64,000 nucleotides of DNA. It comes from Thiomicrorhabdus arctica DSM 13458 (lineage in GTDB: Bacteria; Pseudomonadota; Gammaproteobacteria; Thiomicrospirales; Thiomicrospiraceae). This document shows, piece by piece, positions 47,147 to 59,240 of this stretch. The notes under the pieces were generated by a model. It ran no database searches. It was not told where the DNA came from and saw only the letters and a program-made list of their open reading frames with translations. Within the stretch, counting starts at the first letter, position 1. The number at the start of each line of letters is the position of its first letter. The stretch spans positions 1,054,001 through 1,118,000 of the forward strand of contig NZ_KB905899.1 of assembly GCF_000381085.1 (NCBI RefSeq), written 5' to 3'. Made by a program: the position numbers and the translations under genes.

Positions 47147-50064
47147 AACACCCCTCCTACTTCACTATAGTCACTTAATGGCGGACAAGAACAGACTAAG
47201 TGACGATCGCCATACACATTGTCAACTCGACCCACCGGACACCAGTATTTAACCTCTCGCAAGCTCTCAACAGGATAGGCTGCTAATTGACGTGAATAGG
47301 CATGGTTCCATTCATCGGCCATCACCATATCCGCTGTGTGGGGTGCATTTTTGAGTGGATTATCATGTTCATCTAACACCCCACTCATGACATCGTTGAT
47401 CTCTGCTTTGATGGCAATCATGGCATCACAGAAACGGTCCAACTCGACTTTAGATTCCGATTCAGTGGGTTCAATCATAAAAGTTCCGGCAACCGGAAAT
47501 GACATGGTCGGAGCATGGAAGCCATAATCTATCAAACGTTTAGCAATATCATCAACGGTGATTCCCGAAGCTTCTTTGATTGGTCGTAAATCAATAATGC
47601 ACTCATGCGCCACACGACCTTGGTCATCACTATAAAGAATCGGATAATGCGGCGCTAAAGAGTGGGCGATATAGTTGGCGTTTAAAATCGCCGTGGCGGT
47701 CGCTTGCACTAAACCATTAGAGCCCATCATGGCAATATAGCTCCAACTAATCGGTAGTACACCCGCACTGCCCCAAGGAGCCGCTGAAACCGCCCCTACA
47801 ACCTTTGGCTCATCTTCAGAATTGACCACAGCGTAACCCGGCAAAAATGGCTTTAGATGCTTACCGACCCCTATTGGACCAACCCCTGGCCCACCGCCAC
47901 CGTGTGGAATGGCAAAGGTTTTATGTAGATTGAGATGAGAAACATCGCCCCCAAACTGGCCGGGGGCGGCTACCCCGACCATGGCATTCATATTTGCACC
48001 ATCGATATAAACCTGGCCACCATGCTGATGCACCAGGTCGCACACCGTTTTGACGTTCTCTTCGAACACCCCATGGGTTGATGGGTAGGTAATCATAATG
48101 GCCGCCAATTTTGCAGAGTGTTTTTCAAGCTTAGCGTGAAGATCTGCCAAGTCAATTTCACCCTTGAGATTCGTTTTCACCACCACGACTGACATGCCAA
48201 CCATCTGCGCCGATGCCGGGTTGGTTCCATGAGCCGATGCCGGAATCAAACAGACATCGCGATGCCCTTCTCCACGGCTTTTGTGATACGCACGAATCGC
48301 TAGCAAACCGGCATATTCGCCCTGCGCACCTGAATTGGGCTGTAAGGATACCGCATCATAACCGGTGGCTTCACAGAGCATTTTTTCAAGCTCTAACACC
48401 ATCTGCTGATAACCCAAAGCCTGATTGAGTGGCACAAACGGATGAAGATTGGCAAACTCCGGCCAAGAAATCGGCATGAGTTCTGCCGCCGCATTTAACT
48501 TCATGGTGCAAGAGCCTAACGGAATCATGGCACGGTCTAACGCCAAATCCTTATCCGCTAAACATCTCATATAACGCATCATTTGCGTTTCTGAACGGTG
48601 TTCATGAAACACTGGATGTGTTAAAAATTCTGAGGTACGCAGCAAATCTTCGCCAATAACGGGAGGTTGATCTTTCATCAAAACTTCGGCCTTTAAGCTA
48701 ACCGCCTGTTCTCCTGCAAAGACCTCCCAAAGTACTGTAATATCTTGAAGAGTGGAGCTTTCATCAAATGAGAGACCCACCGTGTCGGCATCAATCGGTC
48801 TTAGGTTTATCCCCTTATCAACTGCAGCCTGCTGAATGGCCACGGCCTTTCCTGGCACAAAAATGTTTAAAGTATCAAAATACACTTTGTTATTTACCTT
48901 AAACCCTAACTGAGTTAAGCCGTTGGCAAACAATTGAGTATAACGATGCACGCGATAGGCGATTTTAGTCAAGCCTACGGGACCATGATAAACTGCATAC
49001 ATACTTGCCATGACAGCCAGTAAAGCCTGAGCCGTACAAATATTACTGGTGGCCTTCTCTCGACGAATATGTTGCTCACGGGTTTGTAAGGCCAAACGGT
49101 AGGCTTTTTTACCGCGGCTATCGACAGAAACCCCAATTAAACGCCCTGGCATAGAACGTTTAAAGTCATCTTTAGTGGCCATATAAGCGGCATGGGGTCC
49201 ACCATAACCGAGCGGTACACCAAAGCGCTGAGTATTACCGATGGCGACATCGGCCCCCATCTCACCCGGTGTTTTAAGTAAGGTTAATGCCAATAAATCG
49301 GCCGACATGGCCACTAAGGCTTTCTTAGCATGGATCTTTTCAATCAGCTCACTAAAATCCGAGACCTCGCCATAAGTTCCTGGATACTGTAGCAACACAC
49401 CAAACAAATCGTAATCCGCAAGCTCGTTGATTGGATTGCCCACCACCACTTCAATGCCTAAAGGTTCAGCACGCGTTTGTATCACTTCTATATTTTGTGG
49501 ATGACAGTCGTCCGCCACAAAAAACACCTTACCTTTCGATTTACTCATACGCTGACAAAGGGTCATGGCCTCGGCACAGGCGGTCGCCTCATCTAGTAGG
49601 GAAGCATTGGCAAGCTCTAAACCGGTAAGATCTGAAACCATCGTTTGAAAATTCAGCATTGCCTCAAGTCGGCCTTGCGATATTTCAGCTTGATAAGGAG
49701 TATAGGCGGTGTACCAGGCGGGATTTTCTAGAATATTCCGCTGAATCGTTGGTGGGGTGAAGGTATTGTAGTAGCCCATTCCGATATAGGATTTGAGCAC
49801 GATATTTTTACTGGCGATGGCTTTCAGCTTTTCCAATGACTGCTGCTCAGTCAAACCTTCGGCCAAATCCATGGGGTCGTGACGGCGGATTGAACTAGGC
49901 ACCACTTTATCTAATAACTCGTTTAATGAAGCCATTTTTAATGACCTTAACATAGCGAGTTGTTCATCGTCATCAGGCCCTAAATGGCGAGTAATGAACT
50001 TGTCACTTTGCTGCAACTCTTCTAATGAACAGTCAGCTAATTGCGATAAAGTGGCTTGGGACAT
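47143..50064 (-). CDS. gcvP: Glycine dehydrogenase (decarboxylating), P protein
   Basis: This 973-residue single-chain PLP enzyme decarboxylates glycine and passes the aminomethyl group to GcvH. The N-terminal half has [13 protein letters not shown] and [20 protein letters not shown]; the C-terminal half carries the PLP lysine in [17 protein letters not shown]. The final LVCSCPPL is typical. It is full length, not the split two-subunit form. It lies in a gcvT-gcvH-gcvP order. Confidence 0.97.
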   Translation of the reverse strand: MSQATLSQLADCSLEELQQSDKFITRHLGPDDDEQLAMLRSLKMASLNELLDKVVPSSIRRHDPMDLAEGLTEQQSLEKLKAIASKNIVLKSYIGMGYYNTFTPPTIQRNILENPAWYTAYTPYQAEISQGRLEAMLNFQTMVSDLTGLELANASLLDEATACAEAMTLCQRMSKSKGKVFFVADDCHPQNIEVIQTRAEPLGIEVVVGNPINELADYDLFGVLLQYPGTYGEVSDFSELIEKIHAKKALVAMSADLLALTLLKTPGEMGADVAIGNTQRFGVPLGYGGPHAAYMATKDDFKRSMPGRLIGVSVDSRGKKAYRLALQTREQHIRREKATSNICTAQALLAVMASMYAVYHGPVGLTKIAYRVHRYTQLFANGLTQLGFKVNNKVYFDTLNIFVPGKAVAIQQAAVDKGINLRPIDADTVGLSFDESSTLQDITVLWEVFAGEQAVSLKAEVLMKDQPPVIGEDLLRTSEFLTHPVFHEHRSETQMMRYMRCLADKDLALDRAMIPLGSCTMKLNAAAELMPISWPEFANLHPFVPLNQALGYQQMVLELEKMLCEATGYDAVSLQPNSGAQGEYAGLLAIRAYHKSRGEGHRDVCLIPASAHGTNPASAQMVGMSVVVVKTNLKGEIDLADLHAKLEKHSAKLAAIMITYPSTHGVFEENVKTVCDLVHQHGGQVYIDGANMNAMVGVAAPGQFGGDVSHLNLHKTFAIPHGGGGPGVGPIGVGKHLKPFLPGYAVVNSEDEPKVVGAVSAAPWGSAGVLPISWSYIAMMGSNGLVQATATAILNANYIAHSLAPHYPILYSDDQGRVAHECIIDLRPIKEASGITVDDIAKRLIDYGFHAPTMSFPVAGTFMIEPTESESKVELDRFCDAMIAIKAEINDVMSGVLDEHDNPLKNAPHTADMVMADEWNHAYSRQLAAYPVESLREVKYWCPVGRVDNVYGDRHLVCSCPPLSDYSEVGGVL

Positions 50065-50122
50065 GTTTAATTCTCCGCTATTTCAATCCATTCATTACTG
50101 ACTTTTAAAGACGGTTCTATAA

Positions 50123-50494
50123 TTACTCTTCTGTTAATTCGTTATAGGCATCTTCGTCCATTAGATCATCTAAATCAGAGGGATCTGAAAGTTTTACTTT
50201 GACAATCCAGTTCGCCATCGCATCTTCATTAATCAATTCAGGTTCTTCTTCGAGTGCTTCATTGACTTCAATAATCGTTCCATCAACGGGTGCAAACAGC
50301 TCACTTGCAGCCTTAACCGACTCAACGACTGAAATCTCTTCACCTTTGTTAATTTCAGTGCCGAGTTCTGGTAGCTCAACAAAAACCAAATCCCCTAGCT
50401 GTTGTTGTGCAAAATCGGTAATACCGATTAACACGGTGCCATCGCCGTTGTCTTGAATCCATTCGTGCTCTGCACTATATTTAATATCGCTCAT
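50123..50494 (-). CDS. gcvH: Glycine cleavage system H protein
   Basis: This 123-residue lipoyl carrier shuttles the aminomethyl group. The lipoylated lysine is in SVVESVKAASE. EHEWIQDNGDGTVLIGITDF and QQQLGDLVFVELPE match the family. It is encoded between gcvT and gcvP; an iterated palindrome occupies the gcvT-gcvH gap. Confidence 0.97.
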   Translation of the reverse strand: MSDIKYSAEHEWIQDNGDGTVLIGITDFAQQQLGDLVFVELPELGTEINKGEEISVVESVKAASELFAPVDGTIIEVNEALEEEPELINEDAMANWIVKVKLSDPSDLDDLMDEDAYNELTEE

Positions 50495-50526
50495 TGAATT
50501 TCTCCTTATTTTTATTTTTGTTGAAC

Positions 50527-50542
50527 TGACCAGGCCTGGTCA
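50527..50542. repeat. Highly iterated palindrome, copy 13
   Basis: TGACCAGGCCTGGTCA, a perfect 16-base dyad in the gcvT-gcvH spacer of a co-oriented operon, so it is probably not meant as a full terminator. Confidence 0.93.
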
Positions 50543-50578
50543 TTTTGTTTAAATATTAAATTTAAAGGTTAGATAACG

Positions 50579-51706
50579 TTAACCTCGATAATAATTCTGT
50601 TTAACAAACGGTAGTTTCACAACCTCTAGCGGAACTTTTTTGTTTCTCACTAACGCTTGAAGTTTAGTGCCTACTTGAGCAAATTCTGTCTGCACATAAC
50701 CCATTGCCACTGGGCAATTTAAGGTTACGCTAAATCCACCACTGGTGACGAAACCAATGATATTATCTTGGTCATCGACGACTTCTGCACCATCACGCAC
50801 TGGCATCTTGCCCAAAGGCTTGAGACCAATACGCTTACGGCTAACGCCATTGGCCATTTGTGCCATAATCACTTCTGCGCCAATATAGCCTCCTGGCCGA
50901 ACACCGTCTGCTCGACGCGATTTTGATAACGCCCATAACAGACTGGCTTCCACGGGCGAGGTATCGTTCTCTAAGTCGTGCCCGTACAGACATAACCCCG
51001 CTTCTAAGCGCAGTGAGTCACGCGCACCCAAACCAATCATCTCTACGGCATCATCTGCCAATAAGGCACGTGCTAAGCCCTCCGCTTCTCTGTTCGCAAC
51101 TGAGATTTCAAAACCATCTTCGCCGGTATAACCTGAACGGGTCACAAAACATTCAATGCCATTTACTAAGAGGGTTTTCGCTGACATAAAGATCATTTCT
51201 GCCGATTCCGGTGCAAATTTAGCCAACACTTCCCCAGCGAGAGGGCCCTGCAAAGCCAACAATGCACGGTCATCTAATACGTCTATCTCACATTGATCGG
51301 CTAGATGTTTTTGCAGATGGGCGATATCTTGTGCTTTGCAGGCGGCATTAACCACCAAAAACAGATAGTCACCCGCATTGGTGACCATCAAGTCATCCAT
51401 GACGCCACCCTGCTCATTGGTAAACAAAGCGTAGCGCTGCTGCATTTTAGGCAAATCAACAATATCAACAGGGACAAGGGCTTCCAAAGCGGTTGCCACA
51501 TTTTTGCCTGTTAACCGCACCTGCCCCATATGAGAGACATCAAATAAACCGGCTTTTTGTCGTGTATGCAGATGCTCTTTTTTAATCCCTAACGGATATT
51601 GCACCGGCATAAGGTAACCTGCAAAAGGCACTAATTTGGCACCAAGTTCTTGATGCAGACTATAGAGTGGAGTTTGTTTTAGCGTAATCTGGTTGCTGCT
51701 CTGCAT
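50579..51706 (-). CDS. gcvT: Aminomethyltransferase, T protein
   Basis: This 375-residue folate-binding enzyme transfers the methylene group from GcvH to tetrahydrofolate, releasing ammonia. Conserved: AGLFDVSHMGQVRLTG, YTGEDGFEI, LGARDSLRLEAGLCLYGHDL. It is the first gene of the gcv unit. Its 136-base upstream gap shows no glycine riboswitch that I can recognise. Confidence 0.97.
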   Translation of the reverse strand: MQSSNQITLKQTPLYSLHQELGAKLVPFAGYLMPVQYPLGIKKEHLHTRQKAGLFDVSHMGQVRLTGKNVATALEALVPVDIVDLPKMQQRYALFTNEQGGVMDDLMVTNAGDYLFLVVNAACKAQDIAHLQKHLADQCEIDVLDDRALLALQGPLAGEVLAKFAPESAEMIFMSAKTLLVNGIECFVTRSGYTGEDGFEISVANREAEGLARALLADDAVEMIGLGARDSLRLEAGLCLYGHDLENDTSPVEASLLWALSKSRRADGVRPGGYIGAEVIMAQMANGVSRKRIGLKPLGKMPVRDGAEVVDDQDNIIGFVTSGGFSVTLNCPVAMGYVQTEFAQVGTKLQALVRNKKVPLEVVKLPFVKQNYYRG

Positions 51707-51842
51707 ACTTTTTTCCTTAAAAGCCAGCTATGCGTGATAGCGAGTAAACTTTTCTAAAAGTAACTTGAATAGTTGATTCTACTGTTTTTTGGATAAAAGG
51801 TTTAATAAAAGATGAAAAAGGCTTGTTGAAACCCCCTCCTTA

Positions 51843-52238
51843 TTAAAACTGACGTGCAGCCAGCATCCCTGCCCATACGGCAAGAACGCAGCTCACGAGA
51901 CTGACCACAATATTAATGAAAGCTTTGTTGATTTCACCCACTTCAATGTACTGTAAGGTTTCATAAGAAAAGGTGGAGAAGGTCGTAAAAGCCCCCAAGA
52001 AGCCCACCATCACAAAAGCACGCCATTCACTGGATACATCCAGCTTTTGCACCAATAAAACCGCCACGAGTCCCATCACAAAAGAGCCGAGTACATTGAC
52101 AGATAAGGTTCCCCAGGCAAATTCGCGTCCGAACCATTGATACACTTGGTGAGACATCGCAAAACGTGCGGTTGCTCCTAATGCGCCACCTAAAGCAATA
52201 GCGAACCACCCTAATGCTGTCATACCCAATGCTGTCAT
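51843..52238 (-). CDS. crcB: Fluoride ion channel
   Basis: This 131-residue four-helix membrane protein exports fluoride as a dual-topology dimer. Marks are GGALGATARF, GTLSVNVLGSFVMG and GFLGAFTTFSTFSYE. The start at 52238 follows AGGAAC. There is no room upstream for a fluoride riboswitch, as rarA ends 49 bases before. Confidence 0.95.
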   Translation of the reverse strand: MTALGMTALGWFAIALGGALGATARFAMSHQVYQWFGREFAWGTLSVNVLGSFVMGLVAVLLVQKLDVSSEWRAFVMVGFLGAFTTFSTFSYETLQYIEVGEINKAFINIVVSLVSCVLAVWAGMLAARQF

Positions 52239-52287
52239 TACAAGTTCCTCATCTTTGCAAATTGTGATTATCGTGTTTGGCCGGCAT

Positions 52288-53646
52288 TTATGGACGGCGT
52301 TTGTAGATCGCTCGTGTATTCAAAGCTTTTAAGTGTTCCATCTTAGCGGAAATTTTAATTTCCAACCCTCTATCGACCGGTTGATAATAGGACTTTTCAG
52401 CCATCTCTTCTGGGAAATAACACTCACCTGCGGCAAAGGCTTCTGGCTCATCATGTGCATAACGATAGCCTTTGCCATAATCCAATTCGGCCATCAATTT
52501 AGTCGGTGCATTACGCAGATGCAAAGGCACTTCATAGGAGCCATGTTCTTTAATCTCAGCCAATACGGCTTTATATCCCATATAGACCGCATTTGATTTA
52601 GGCGCAACCGCCAAATAAGACGCCGCGTGTGCCAACGCTAAATCACCTTCTGGCGAACCTAAACGTTCATAAGCTTCCGCGGCATTAACCGCAATTTGTA
52701 AGGCTTTAGGATCAGCATTGCCAATCTCTTCGCTGGCCATACGAATCAGACGTCGCGCCAGATAACGAGCATCCACCCCGCCATCTAACATGCGTACCAG
52801 CCAATACAAAGCCGCGTTGGCATCTGAACCACGAATCGATTTATGTAAAGCGGAGATTTGATCGTAAAAGGCTTCTCCCCCCTTATCAAAACGTCTAATG
52901 CCGCCTTGAATAACCTCTTTGCAAGCGCCTTTCGATAATTTGACCAGGCCTGGTAGATCTGACTCAAAGAGTTCTACAAAGTCCATTGCTTGTTCTAGGC
53001 TATTCAGTAAACGTCGAGCATCGCCGTCAGCAGCAGAAATTAACAATTCTTTAGCATCTTCTTCAATCTCTAATTGAATAGAAATGTCCGGGTGGGTCTC
53101 AATGAAAGTCGTTCTTAAATCCTGCTCTAATAAAAGACGACCACTCTCTAACACCAGAGCCAGTTCCTCCTCATCCAGTGTTCGTAAGACATAGACTCGT
53201 GCACGAGATAATAAAGCATTATTTAACTCAAATGAGGGGTTTTCAGTGGTGGCCCCTATAAACACAAAAGTGCCATCTTCTACAAAAGGTAGAAACGCAT
53301 CTTGTTGCGCTTTATTGAATCGATGCACCTCGTCGACAAATAACAGCGTGCCCTGCTTAAATTGTGCTCGATGTAATTTGGCCTTCTCAACCGCAAGCCG
53401 GACATCTTTGACGCCATCTAAAACGGCAGATAGACTGATAAACTGCAAGTCCGACTGTAAAGCAATCAAACGCGCTAGCGTGGTTTTGCCAACGCCTGGT
53501 GGCCCCCAAAAGACCATAGAGTGCAAACTACCCGTCTCTAACATCCGTGACAGCGCACGTTTAGGCCCTAAAAGATGGGTCTGACCGACAAAGCCTTCTA
53601 GGACTTTGGGACGTAGACGGTCTGATAGAGGTTGGTAAACTGACAT
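52288..53646 (-). CDS. rarA: Replication-associated recombination protein A
   Basis: This 452-residue AAA+ ATPase of the clamp-loader family is also called MgsA. Walker A is in FWGPPGVGKTTLARLIA and Walker B in LLFVDEVHRFNKAQQDAFLP. GATTENPSFELNNALLSRARV and SIRGSDANAALYWLVRMLDGG are typical. It acts at stalled replication forks. Its start overlaps the lolA stop, a common arrangement. It contains an iterated palindrome encoding Pro-Gly-Leu-Val. Confidence 0.95.
   Translation of the reverse strand: MSVYQPLSDRLRPKVLEGFVGQTHLLGPKRALSRMLETGSLHSMVFWGPPGVGKTTLARLIALQSDLQFISLSAVLDGVKDVRLAVEKAKLHRAQFKQGTLLFVDEVHRFNKAQQDAFLPFVEDGTFVFIGATTENPSFELNNALLSRARVYVLRTLDEEELALVLESGRLLLEQDLRTTFIETHPDISIQLEIEEDAKELLISAADGDARRLLNSLEQAMDFVELFESDLPGLVKLSKGACKEVIQGGIRRFDKGGEAFYDQISALHKSIRGSDANAALYWLVRMLDGGVDARYLARRLIRMASEEIGNADPKALQIAVNAAEAYERLGSPEGDLALAHAASYLAVAPKSNAVYMGYKAVLAEIKEHGSYEVPLHLRNAPTKLMAELDYGKGYRYAHDEPEAFAAGECYFPEEMAEKSYYQPVDRGLEIKISAKMEHLKALNTRAIYKRRP
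52943..52954. repeat. Highly iterated palindrome, copy 14 (in coding sequence)
   Basis: Perfect core in rarA, read as Pro-Gly-Leu-Val. The next flanking pair (G/A) breaks the dyad. Confidence 0.9.
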
Positions 53647-54290
53647 TACTGTGGTTCACCAATCAAGTCGACGCCTTCAGGCAATTGGAACTGAAAGGAT
53701 TTTAAGGGAATGACCACGTTCGACTCTATATTTTTAAAGCGCACTTTGGTCACATTATCTGGACCTTGGTACATCCAGACTTCAACCATTTCACCATTAA
53801 GCATACCGACTTCGATGCTTTGGAAATAAGTGGCTTTTTTGGGTGTCAAATTATACCAATGTTTGCCAGTTCGTTGTCCAGCATCGATAATGGTAAATTT
53901 ATTCTCAATTTTTTCGCTATAAAGAAGCCAGCTTAAAGGAATGTCTCCTTTAATGTCGGCAATCGGGCGCACAGTAACTTGATCCAAGTCTTTATCAAAG
54001 ACCCATAGATTAGGTCCATCCACTACAATCTTTTGGGGTTCGGGTTTTAAGTATTCCCAAACTAATTTACCGGGACGATTTAGGTCAAAATGGCCGAACG
54101 ATTTATTCAACTCAAACACCGCTTCATCTGGTTGAATTTGTTCAAAATCGGCACTGAACGTTTTAAGGTGGTTGACATAGGTTTGCAGAGCATTCTCTGC
54201 ATGAGCACTGTTGGACAAGCCCAACAATATCACCATTGCCGAAGCCTGTGTCCATTGTGGTATCCGTCGTAATAGTCTGTTTATTTTCAT
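53646..54290 (-). CDS. lolA: Outer-membrane lipoprotein carrier protein
   Basis: This 214-residue periplasmic chaperone ferries lipoproteins from LolCDE to LolB. It has a signal peptide (MVILLGLSNSAHA, cleavage before ENALQ) and the family segments FSADFEQ, GKLVWEYLKPEPQKIVVDGP and LWVFDKDLDQVTV. It lies between ftsK and rarA, the normal gammaproteobacterial order. Confidence 0.95.
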   Translation of the reverse strand: MKINRLLRRIPQWTQASAMVILLGLSNSAHAENALQTYVNHLKTFSADFEQIQPDEAVFELNKSFGHFDLNRPGKLVWEYLKPEPQKIVVDGPNLWVFDKDLDQVTVRPIADIKGDIPLSWLLYSEKIENKFTIIDAGQRTGKHWYNLTPKKATYFQSIEVGMLNGEMVEVWMYQGPDNVTKVRFKNIESNVVIPLKSFQFQLPEGVDLIGEPQ

Positions 54291-54352
54291 CCGGTAGGCA
54301 CACTCTTGATCTGTTATTGGTTTTTAAAAAATAGGTTTGTTAAGTTCTTTAA

Positions 54353-56890
54353 TTATTCTTGTGGTTTAGGCGCCAACACTTCACGATTACCATTTGAACC
54401 CGCGGTCGATATGATCCCTGAAGACTCCATGGTTTCAACAATTCGTGCCGCACGGTTATAACCGATTCTAAAATGACGTTGCACAGAAGAGATCGAGACT
54501 CTACGACCTTGTACAACGAATTCAACCGCTTGGTCATAGAGTTCATCGCTTTCTGCATCTGGGCCAGGTCCACCGTTACTATCGGGTTTGCTAATCCCTT
54601 GAGTAATGCTTTCCAAATATTGTGGTGCACCTTGTGCGCGCACAAAATCTGCCACACGATGGACTTCATCATCTGTCATAAAAGCACCGTGCACTCGTTT
54701 CGGACTACCAGAACCCGGAGGAAGGAACAACATATCTCCCATCCCTAACAACTGCTCTGCGCCCCCTTGATCAAGGATCGTTCTAGAATCAATTTTAGTA
54801 CTTACCATAAAAGACATGCGCGTCGGAATATTGGCCTTTATCAAACCGGTAATTACATTCACAGAAGGCCGCTGAGTCGCTAAGACCAAATGAATTCCAG
54901 CAGCACGGGCTTTTTGTGCAATCCGAGCAATTAGCTGCTCAACCTCTTTGCCGACCACCATAATCATATCGGCAAATTCATCGACCACCACCACAATATA
55001 AGGCAAGGTTTCCAGTGTTGGCGGCACTTCACCTAAGTCATGTCCATAGTTAGCAATCTGTGCATAGAGTGGATCGATAATCGGCTTGCCCGCATCAATG
55101 GCCGTTTTTACTTTTAGGTTATAACCAGCAATATTTCTGACACCTAATTTCGCCATGAGTTGATAACGTCGATCCATCTCAAACACACACCATCTTAAGG
55201 CATTGGCGGCTTCACTCATATCAGTGACTACCGGCGTAAGTAAATGCGGAATATCGTCATAAATAGACAACTCAAGCATTTTGGGATCAACCATAATCAT
55301 GCGAACCTGCTCAGGCGTGCTTTTATACAACAGGCTAAGAATCATACTATTGACCCCAACTGACTTACCAGAACCCGTGGTGCCCGCAACCAGTAAATGC
55401 GGCATTTTGCCAATATCAGCTACCACTGGTTTTCCAGCGATGTCTTTTCCTAAAGCAATACTTAATGGCGAGCTTGCAGACTGAAATTCATCTGAAGCCA
55501 GAACATCACTGAAACTGACGATCTCGCGCTGTTCATTGGGAATTTCAATCCCGACCACTGCTTTACCTGGAATGACATCGACGACACGAACTGACTGAAC
55601 GGAAAGGACTCGTGCCAAATCTTTAGCCAGGTTATTAATTTGACTCACCTTAACGCCAGGTGCAGGTAAAATCTCAAAGCGTGTCACGACTGGCCCTGGC
55701 TGAACTGATTCAACCTGTGCTGTAACACCAAACTCTAACAAGCGTTGCTCCAATAAAAGAGAGAGTGCTGCCAGCTCTTCTTTTGAAAAACCTTCCTCAT
55801 AAAGCATGGGCGGATCCAATAAATCTAAACCTGGCAAATCCCCCGACGGCACAAACGGCAAGGTTGTATTAGGTGCCTGCTTCTCTCCGACTCTCACAGC
55901 CGTTTTGTTGTCAGAGTCAGAGACTGGAGCATCCAATGAAGGCTTGCCTCTGTTTTGGGCTGGTATTTTTGAATCTCCTTCAAGGTGTATGTCCGCTTTA
56001 ACATCCGCACTCTTAGGGTGATTGGGGGTTCCTAATTCTTTTAATCCACCATTAGACAAACCTTTAGCTTTAGCCAGTTGTTTTGCGATAATCTCCTTGA
56101 GAGGGTTATTCACCACTTTTGAAGTGACTGACGGTAGGTTTTGACGAACTTCGGATTTTCTCTCTTTCAACGATTGTACGGTCGATTTAAAACGCCCGGG
56201 TTGAATCACTCTGCCCTTCACCAAACCACGTAGATAATCTGCCAACAACCATGCTTTATGACCTGTTGATTCAATAATTGTCAACCAAGAACAACTGCTT
56301 AACATACTAAATGCCACTGCGAATAACACAAGTAGCATTAACGTCGCGCCCAACAAATCAACCGCACCCACTAACCAATTGCTGAACTCATATCCCCAAA
56401 CGCCTCCAGCTGAATAAGGCAGTTGTATTAAGGCCATATTGGGATTTAAATACAGATTTGCAAGACCTGATCCTGCGGTAATTAAGAGTAATAAACCGAA
56501 TAAGCTCAGAATAAAACGCAGGTAATCAAGCTCATTACCCGTTCTAATTTTGAGGGTCACCCAACCCGCAAACACAATTCCAAAGGGAATTAAAAAACCA
56601 AAGATACCAAAGATATACAAAATCATCGAAGATAACCAGGCACCCGTTTTTCCGCCATAGTTATGGATATTATGCACCGCACCTACCGAATCAAATCCTG
56701 GGTCTTGGGGCGTATAGCTAAAGAGCACAATAAACAGGAAAAAAGCCAAGCCAATACTGCTCAGAACGACGCCATCTTTTAGTATCCAACCGAAGCGTTG
56801 CAGGGTCGAGACGTTCTCAGAAGAAACAGCCGCCTCTGCTTGGTGGGCCGGTCGAGTCATTGTTTTAGTGTTTTGGGTTTTAATGGACAT
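54353..56890 (-). CDS. ftsK: DNA translocase FtsK
   Basis: This 845-residue septal translocase couples division to chromosome-dimer resolution. It has four N-terminal membrane helices (about 30-205), a short linker (about 215-345, much shorter than in E. coli), the motor with Walker A GTTGSGKSVGVNSM and Walker B YIVVVVDEFADMIM, and a C-terminal gamma winged helix (SISSVQRHFRIGYNRAARI) that reads KOPS sequences. It is followed by lolA. Confidence 0.96.
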   Translation of the reverse strand: MSIKTQNTKTMTRPAHQAEAAVSSENVSTLQRFGWILKDGVVLSSIGLAFFLFIVLFSYTPQDPGFDSVGAVHNIHNYGGKTGAWLSSMILYIFGIFGFLIPFGIVFAGWVTLKIRTGNELDYLRFILSLFGLLLLITAGSGLANLYLNPNMALIQLPYSAGGVWGYEFSNWLVGAVDLLGATLMLLVLFAVAFSMLSSCSWLTIIESTGHKAWLLADYLRGLVKGRVIQPGRFKSTVQSLKERKSEVRQNLPSVTSKVVNNPLKEIIAKQLAKAKGLSNGGLKELGTPNHPKSADVKADIHLEGDSKIPAQNRGKPSLDAPVSDSDNKTAVRVGEKQAPNTTLPFVPSGDLPGLDLLDPPMLYEEGFSKEELAALSLLLEQRLLEFGVTAQVESVQPGPVVTRFEILPAPGVKVSQINNLAKDLARVLSVQSVRVVDVIPGKAVVGIEIPNEQREIVSFSDVLASDEFQSASSPLSIALGKDIAGKPVVADIGKMPHLLVAGTTGSGKSVGVNSMILSLLYKSTPEQVRMIMVDPKMLELSIYDDIPHLLTPVVTDMSEAANALRWCVFEMDRRYQLMAKLGVRNIAGYNLKVKTAIDAGKPIIDPLYAQIANYGHDLGEVPPTLETLPYIVVVVDEFADMIMVVGKEVEQLIARIAQKARAAGIHLVLATQRPSVNVITGLIKANIPTRMSFMVSTKIDSRTILDQGGAEQLLGMGDMLFLPPGSGSPKRVHGAFMTDDEVHRVADFVRAQGAPQYLESITQGISKPDSNGGPGPDAESDELYDQAVEFVVQGRRVSISSVQRHFRIGYNRAARIVETMESSGIISTAGSNGNREVLAPKPQE

Positions 56891-58144
<1,254 letters not shown>

Positions 58145-58160
58145 ACCCACGATAAAACAG

Positions 58161-58180
58161 AACCACCAGGCCTGGTGGTT
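58161..58180. repeat. Highly iterated palindrome, copy 15 (stem of the trxB terminator)
   Basis: A perfect 20-base dyad, AACCACCAGG facing CCTGGTGGTT, extended by C/G, C/G, A/T and A/T pairs. Confidence 0.93.
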
Positions 58181-58184
58181 TTTT
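58161..58184 (+). terminator. Rho-independent terminator of trxB
   Basis: The 20-base palindrome above runs straight into a T-run (TTTTTT), 17 bases after the trxB stop. Confidence 0.8.
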
Positions 58185-58284
58185 AGAGACCTTTGTACGT
58201 AGACATGATTGTAGTCATTCATTGAGCCATACAAAGTAAAAACTCTTATATCACACCCTAACAAGACTTAAACAAGGAATACGC

Positions 58285-58980
58285 ATGAAAAAACTGTTCA
58301 TTATGGCCCTAGGAGTGGCTTTCGCTTCTTCTGCTCTTGCTTCCAATAAAGCGTTAAGCACTTCGGAACAAAAAGCCAGCTATACGCTTGGAGCGGACTT
58401 AGCAAAAAATTTCACTGAACAGGGGCTAACAATCGATATCAAAGCCTTTACTCTTGGATTAGAAGATGCCATCAAACATCGTCCCTTAAAACTGACGGAA
58501 AAAGAGATGATGAGCGCTATCAGTGACGTTAAAAAAGAGATGCTTGAAAAACAACAAGCTGAAAGAAAAGTCATCGGAGATGCAAACCTAAAAGAAGGCC
58601 AAGCTTTCCTAGCCAACAATGCCAAAAAGGCCGGCGTAATCAGCTTACCGAGCGGAGTTCAGTATAAAGTAATTACTGAAGGTAAAGGCGCTCATCCTAC
58701 TGAAGATGACACTTTGATTGCACATTACCGTGGAACCTTAATTGATGGTACTGAGTTTGACAGTTCATACAAACGTGGCACTCCATTGAAATTTCAGATG
58801 GGCAACGTGATTAAAGGTTGGAGCGAAGTGATGAAGCTGATGAATCCAGGTTCAAAATGGGAAGTCTACATTCCTGCTGATATGGCATATGGTGCGAAAG
58901 GTGCAGGGAAAGCTATTGGACCACATCAGACATTGATCTTTACAATCGAACTGATTACGTTTGACCCCACACCTAAGTAA
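58285..58980 (+). CDS. FKBP-type peptidyl-prolyl isomerase (FkpA/Mip-like)
   Basis: A 231-residue periplasmic folding factor with a signal peptide (MKKLFIMALGVAFASSALA), a helical dimerisation domain (about 25-125) and a C-terminal FKBP domain. The latter has HYRGTLIDGTEFDSSYKRGTP, VIKGWSEVMKLMNPGSKW and YIPADMAYG, which line the isomerase pocket. Length and layout match FkpA/Mip. It has its own leader after the trxB terminator. Confidence 0.94.
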   Translation: MKKLFIMALGVAFASSALASNKALSTSEQKASYTLGADLAKNFTEQGLTIDIKAFTLGLEDAIKHRPLKLTEKEMMSAISDVKKEMLEKQQAERKVIGDANLKEGQAFLANNAKKAGVISLPSGVQYKVITEGKGAHPTEDDTLIAHYRGTLIDGTEFDSSYKRGTPLKFQMGNVIKGWSEVMKLMNPGSKWEVYIPADMAYGAKGAGKAIGPHQTLIFTIELITFDPTPK

Positions 58981-59037
58981 CGCTAAAAAGCATTAACAAT
59001 ACGATTGTCTTTAAACTTCTAAAACAGAAAGTCAGGC

Positions 59038-59073
59038 AAAAAAAAGCCCAGTGAAGAATTAACCAAACTGGGT
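59038..59073 (-). terminator. Probable minus-strand terminator
   Basis: CCCAGT and ACTGGG arms with a 14-base loop and eight T on the minus strand. It lies 170 bases past the small gene at 59241 and may end that transcript. Confidence 0.5.
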
Positions 59074-59240
59074 ATCCCAAATATAAGGGGAACAATCTTA
59101 GCTCTTAAGAGGAGTGTTGTAATGAAACAACGGCCACATAATAGTCTAAGACTTACTTCATATCAACATTTTCTAATATAAAAACAGTAAATGAGTTTAA
59201 AACGGTTCGAAACGAACATAACTCCTTATTTTATATAGGG

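Noticed and set aside
51707-51842. Possible glycine riboswitch ahead of gcvT
   Set aside because: The gap is only 136 bases and I see no tandem aptamer-like conserved segments; the GcvR-like gene in the operon is a better candidate for glycine control.
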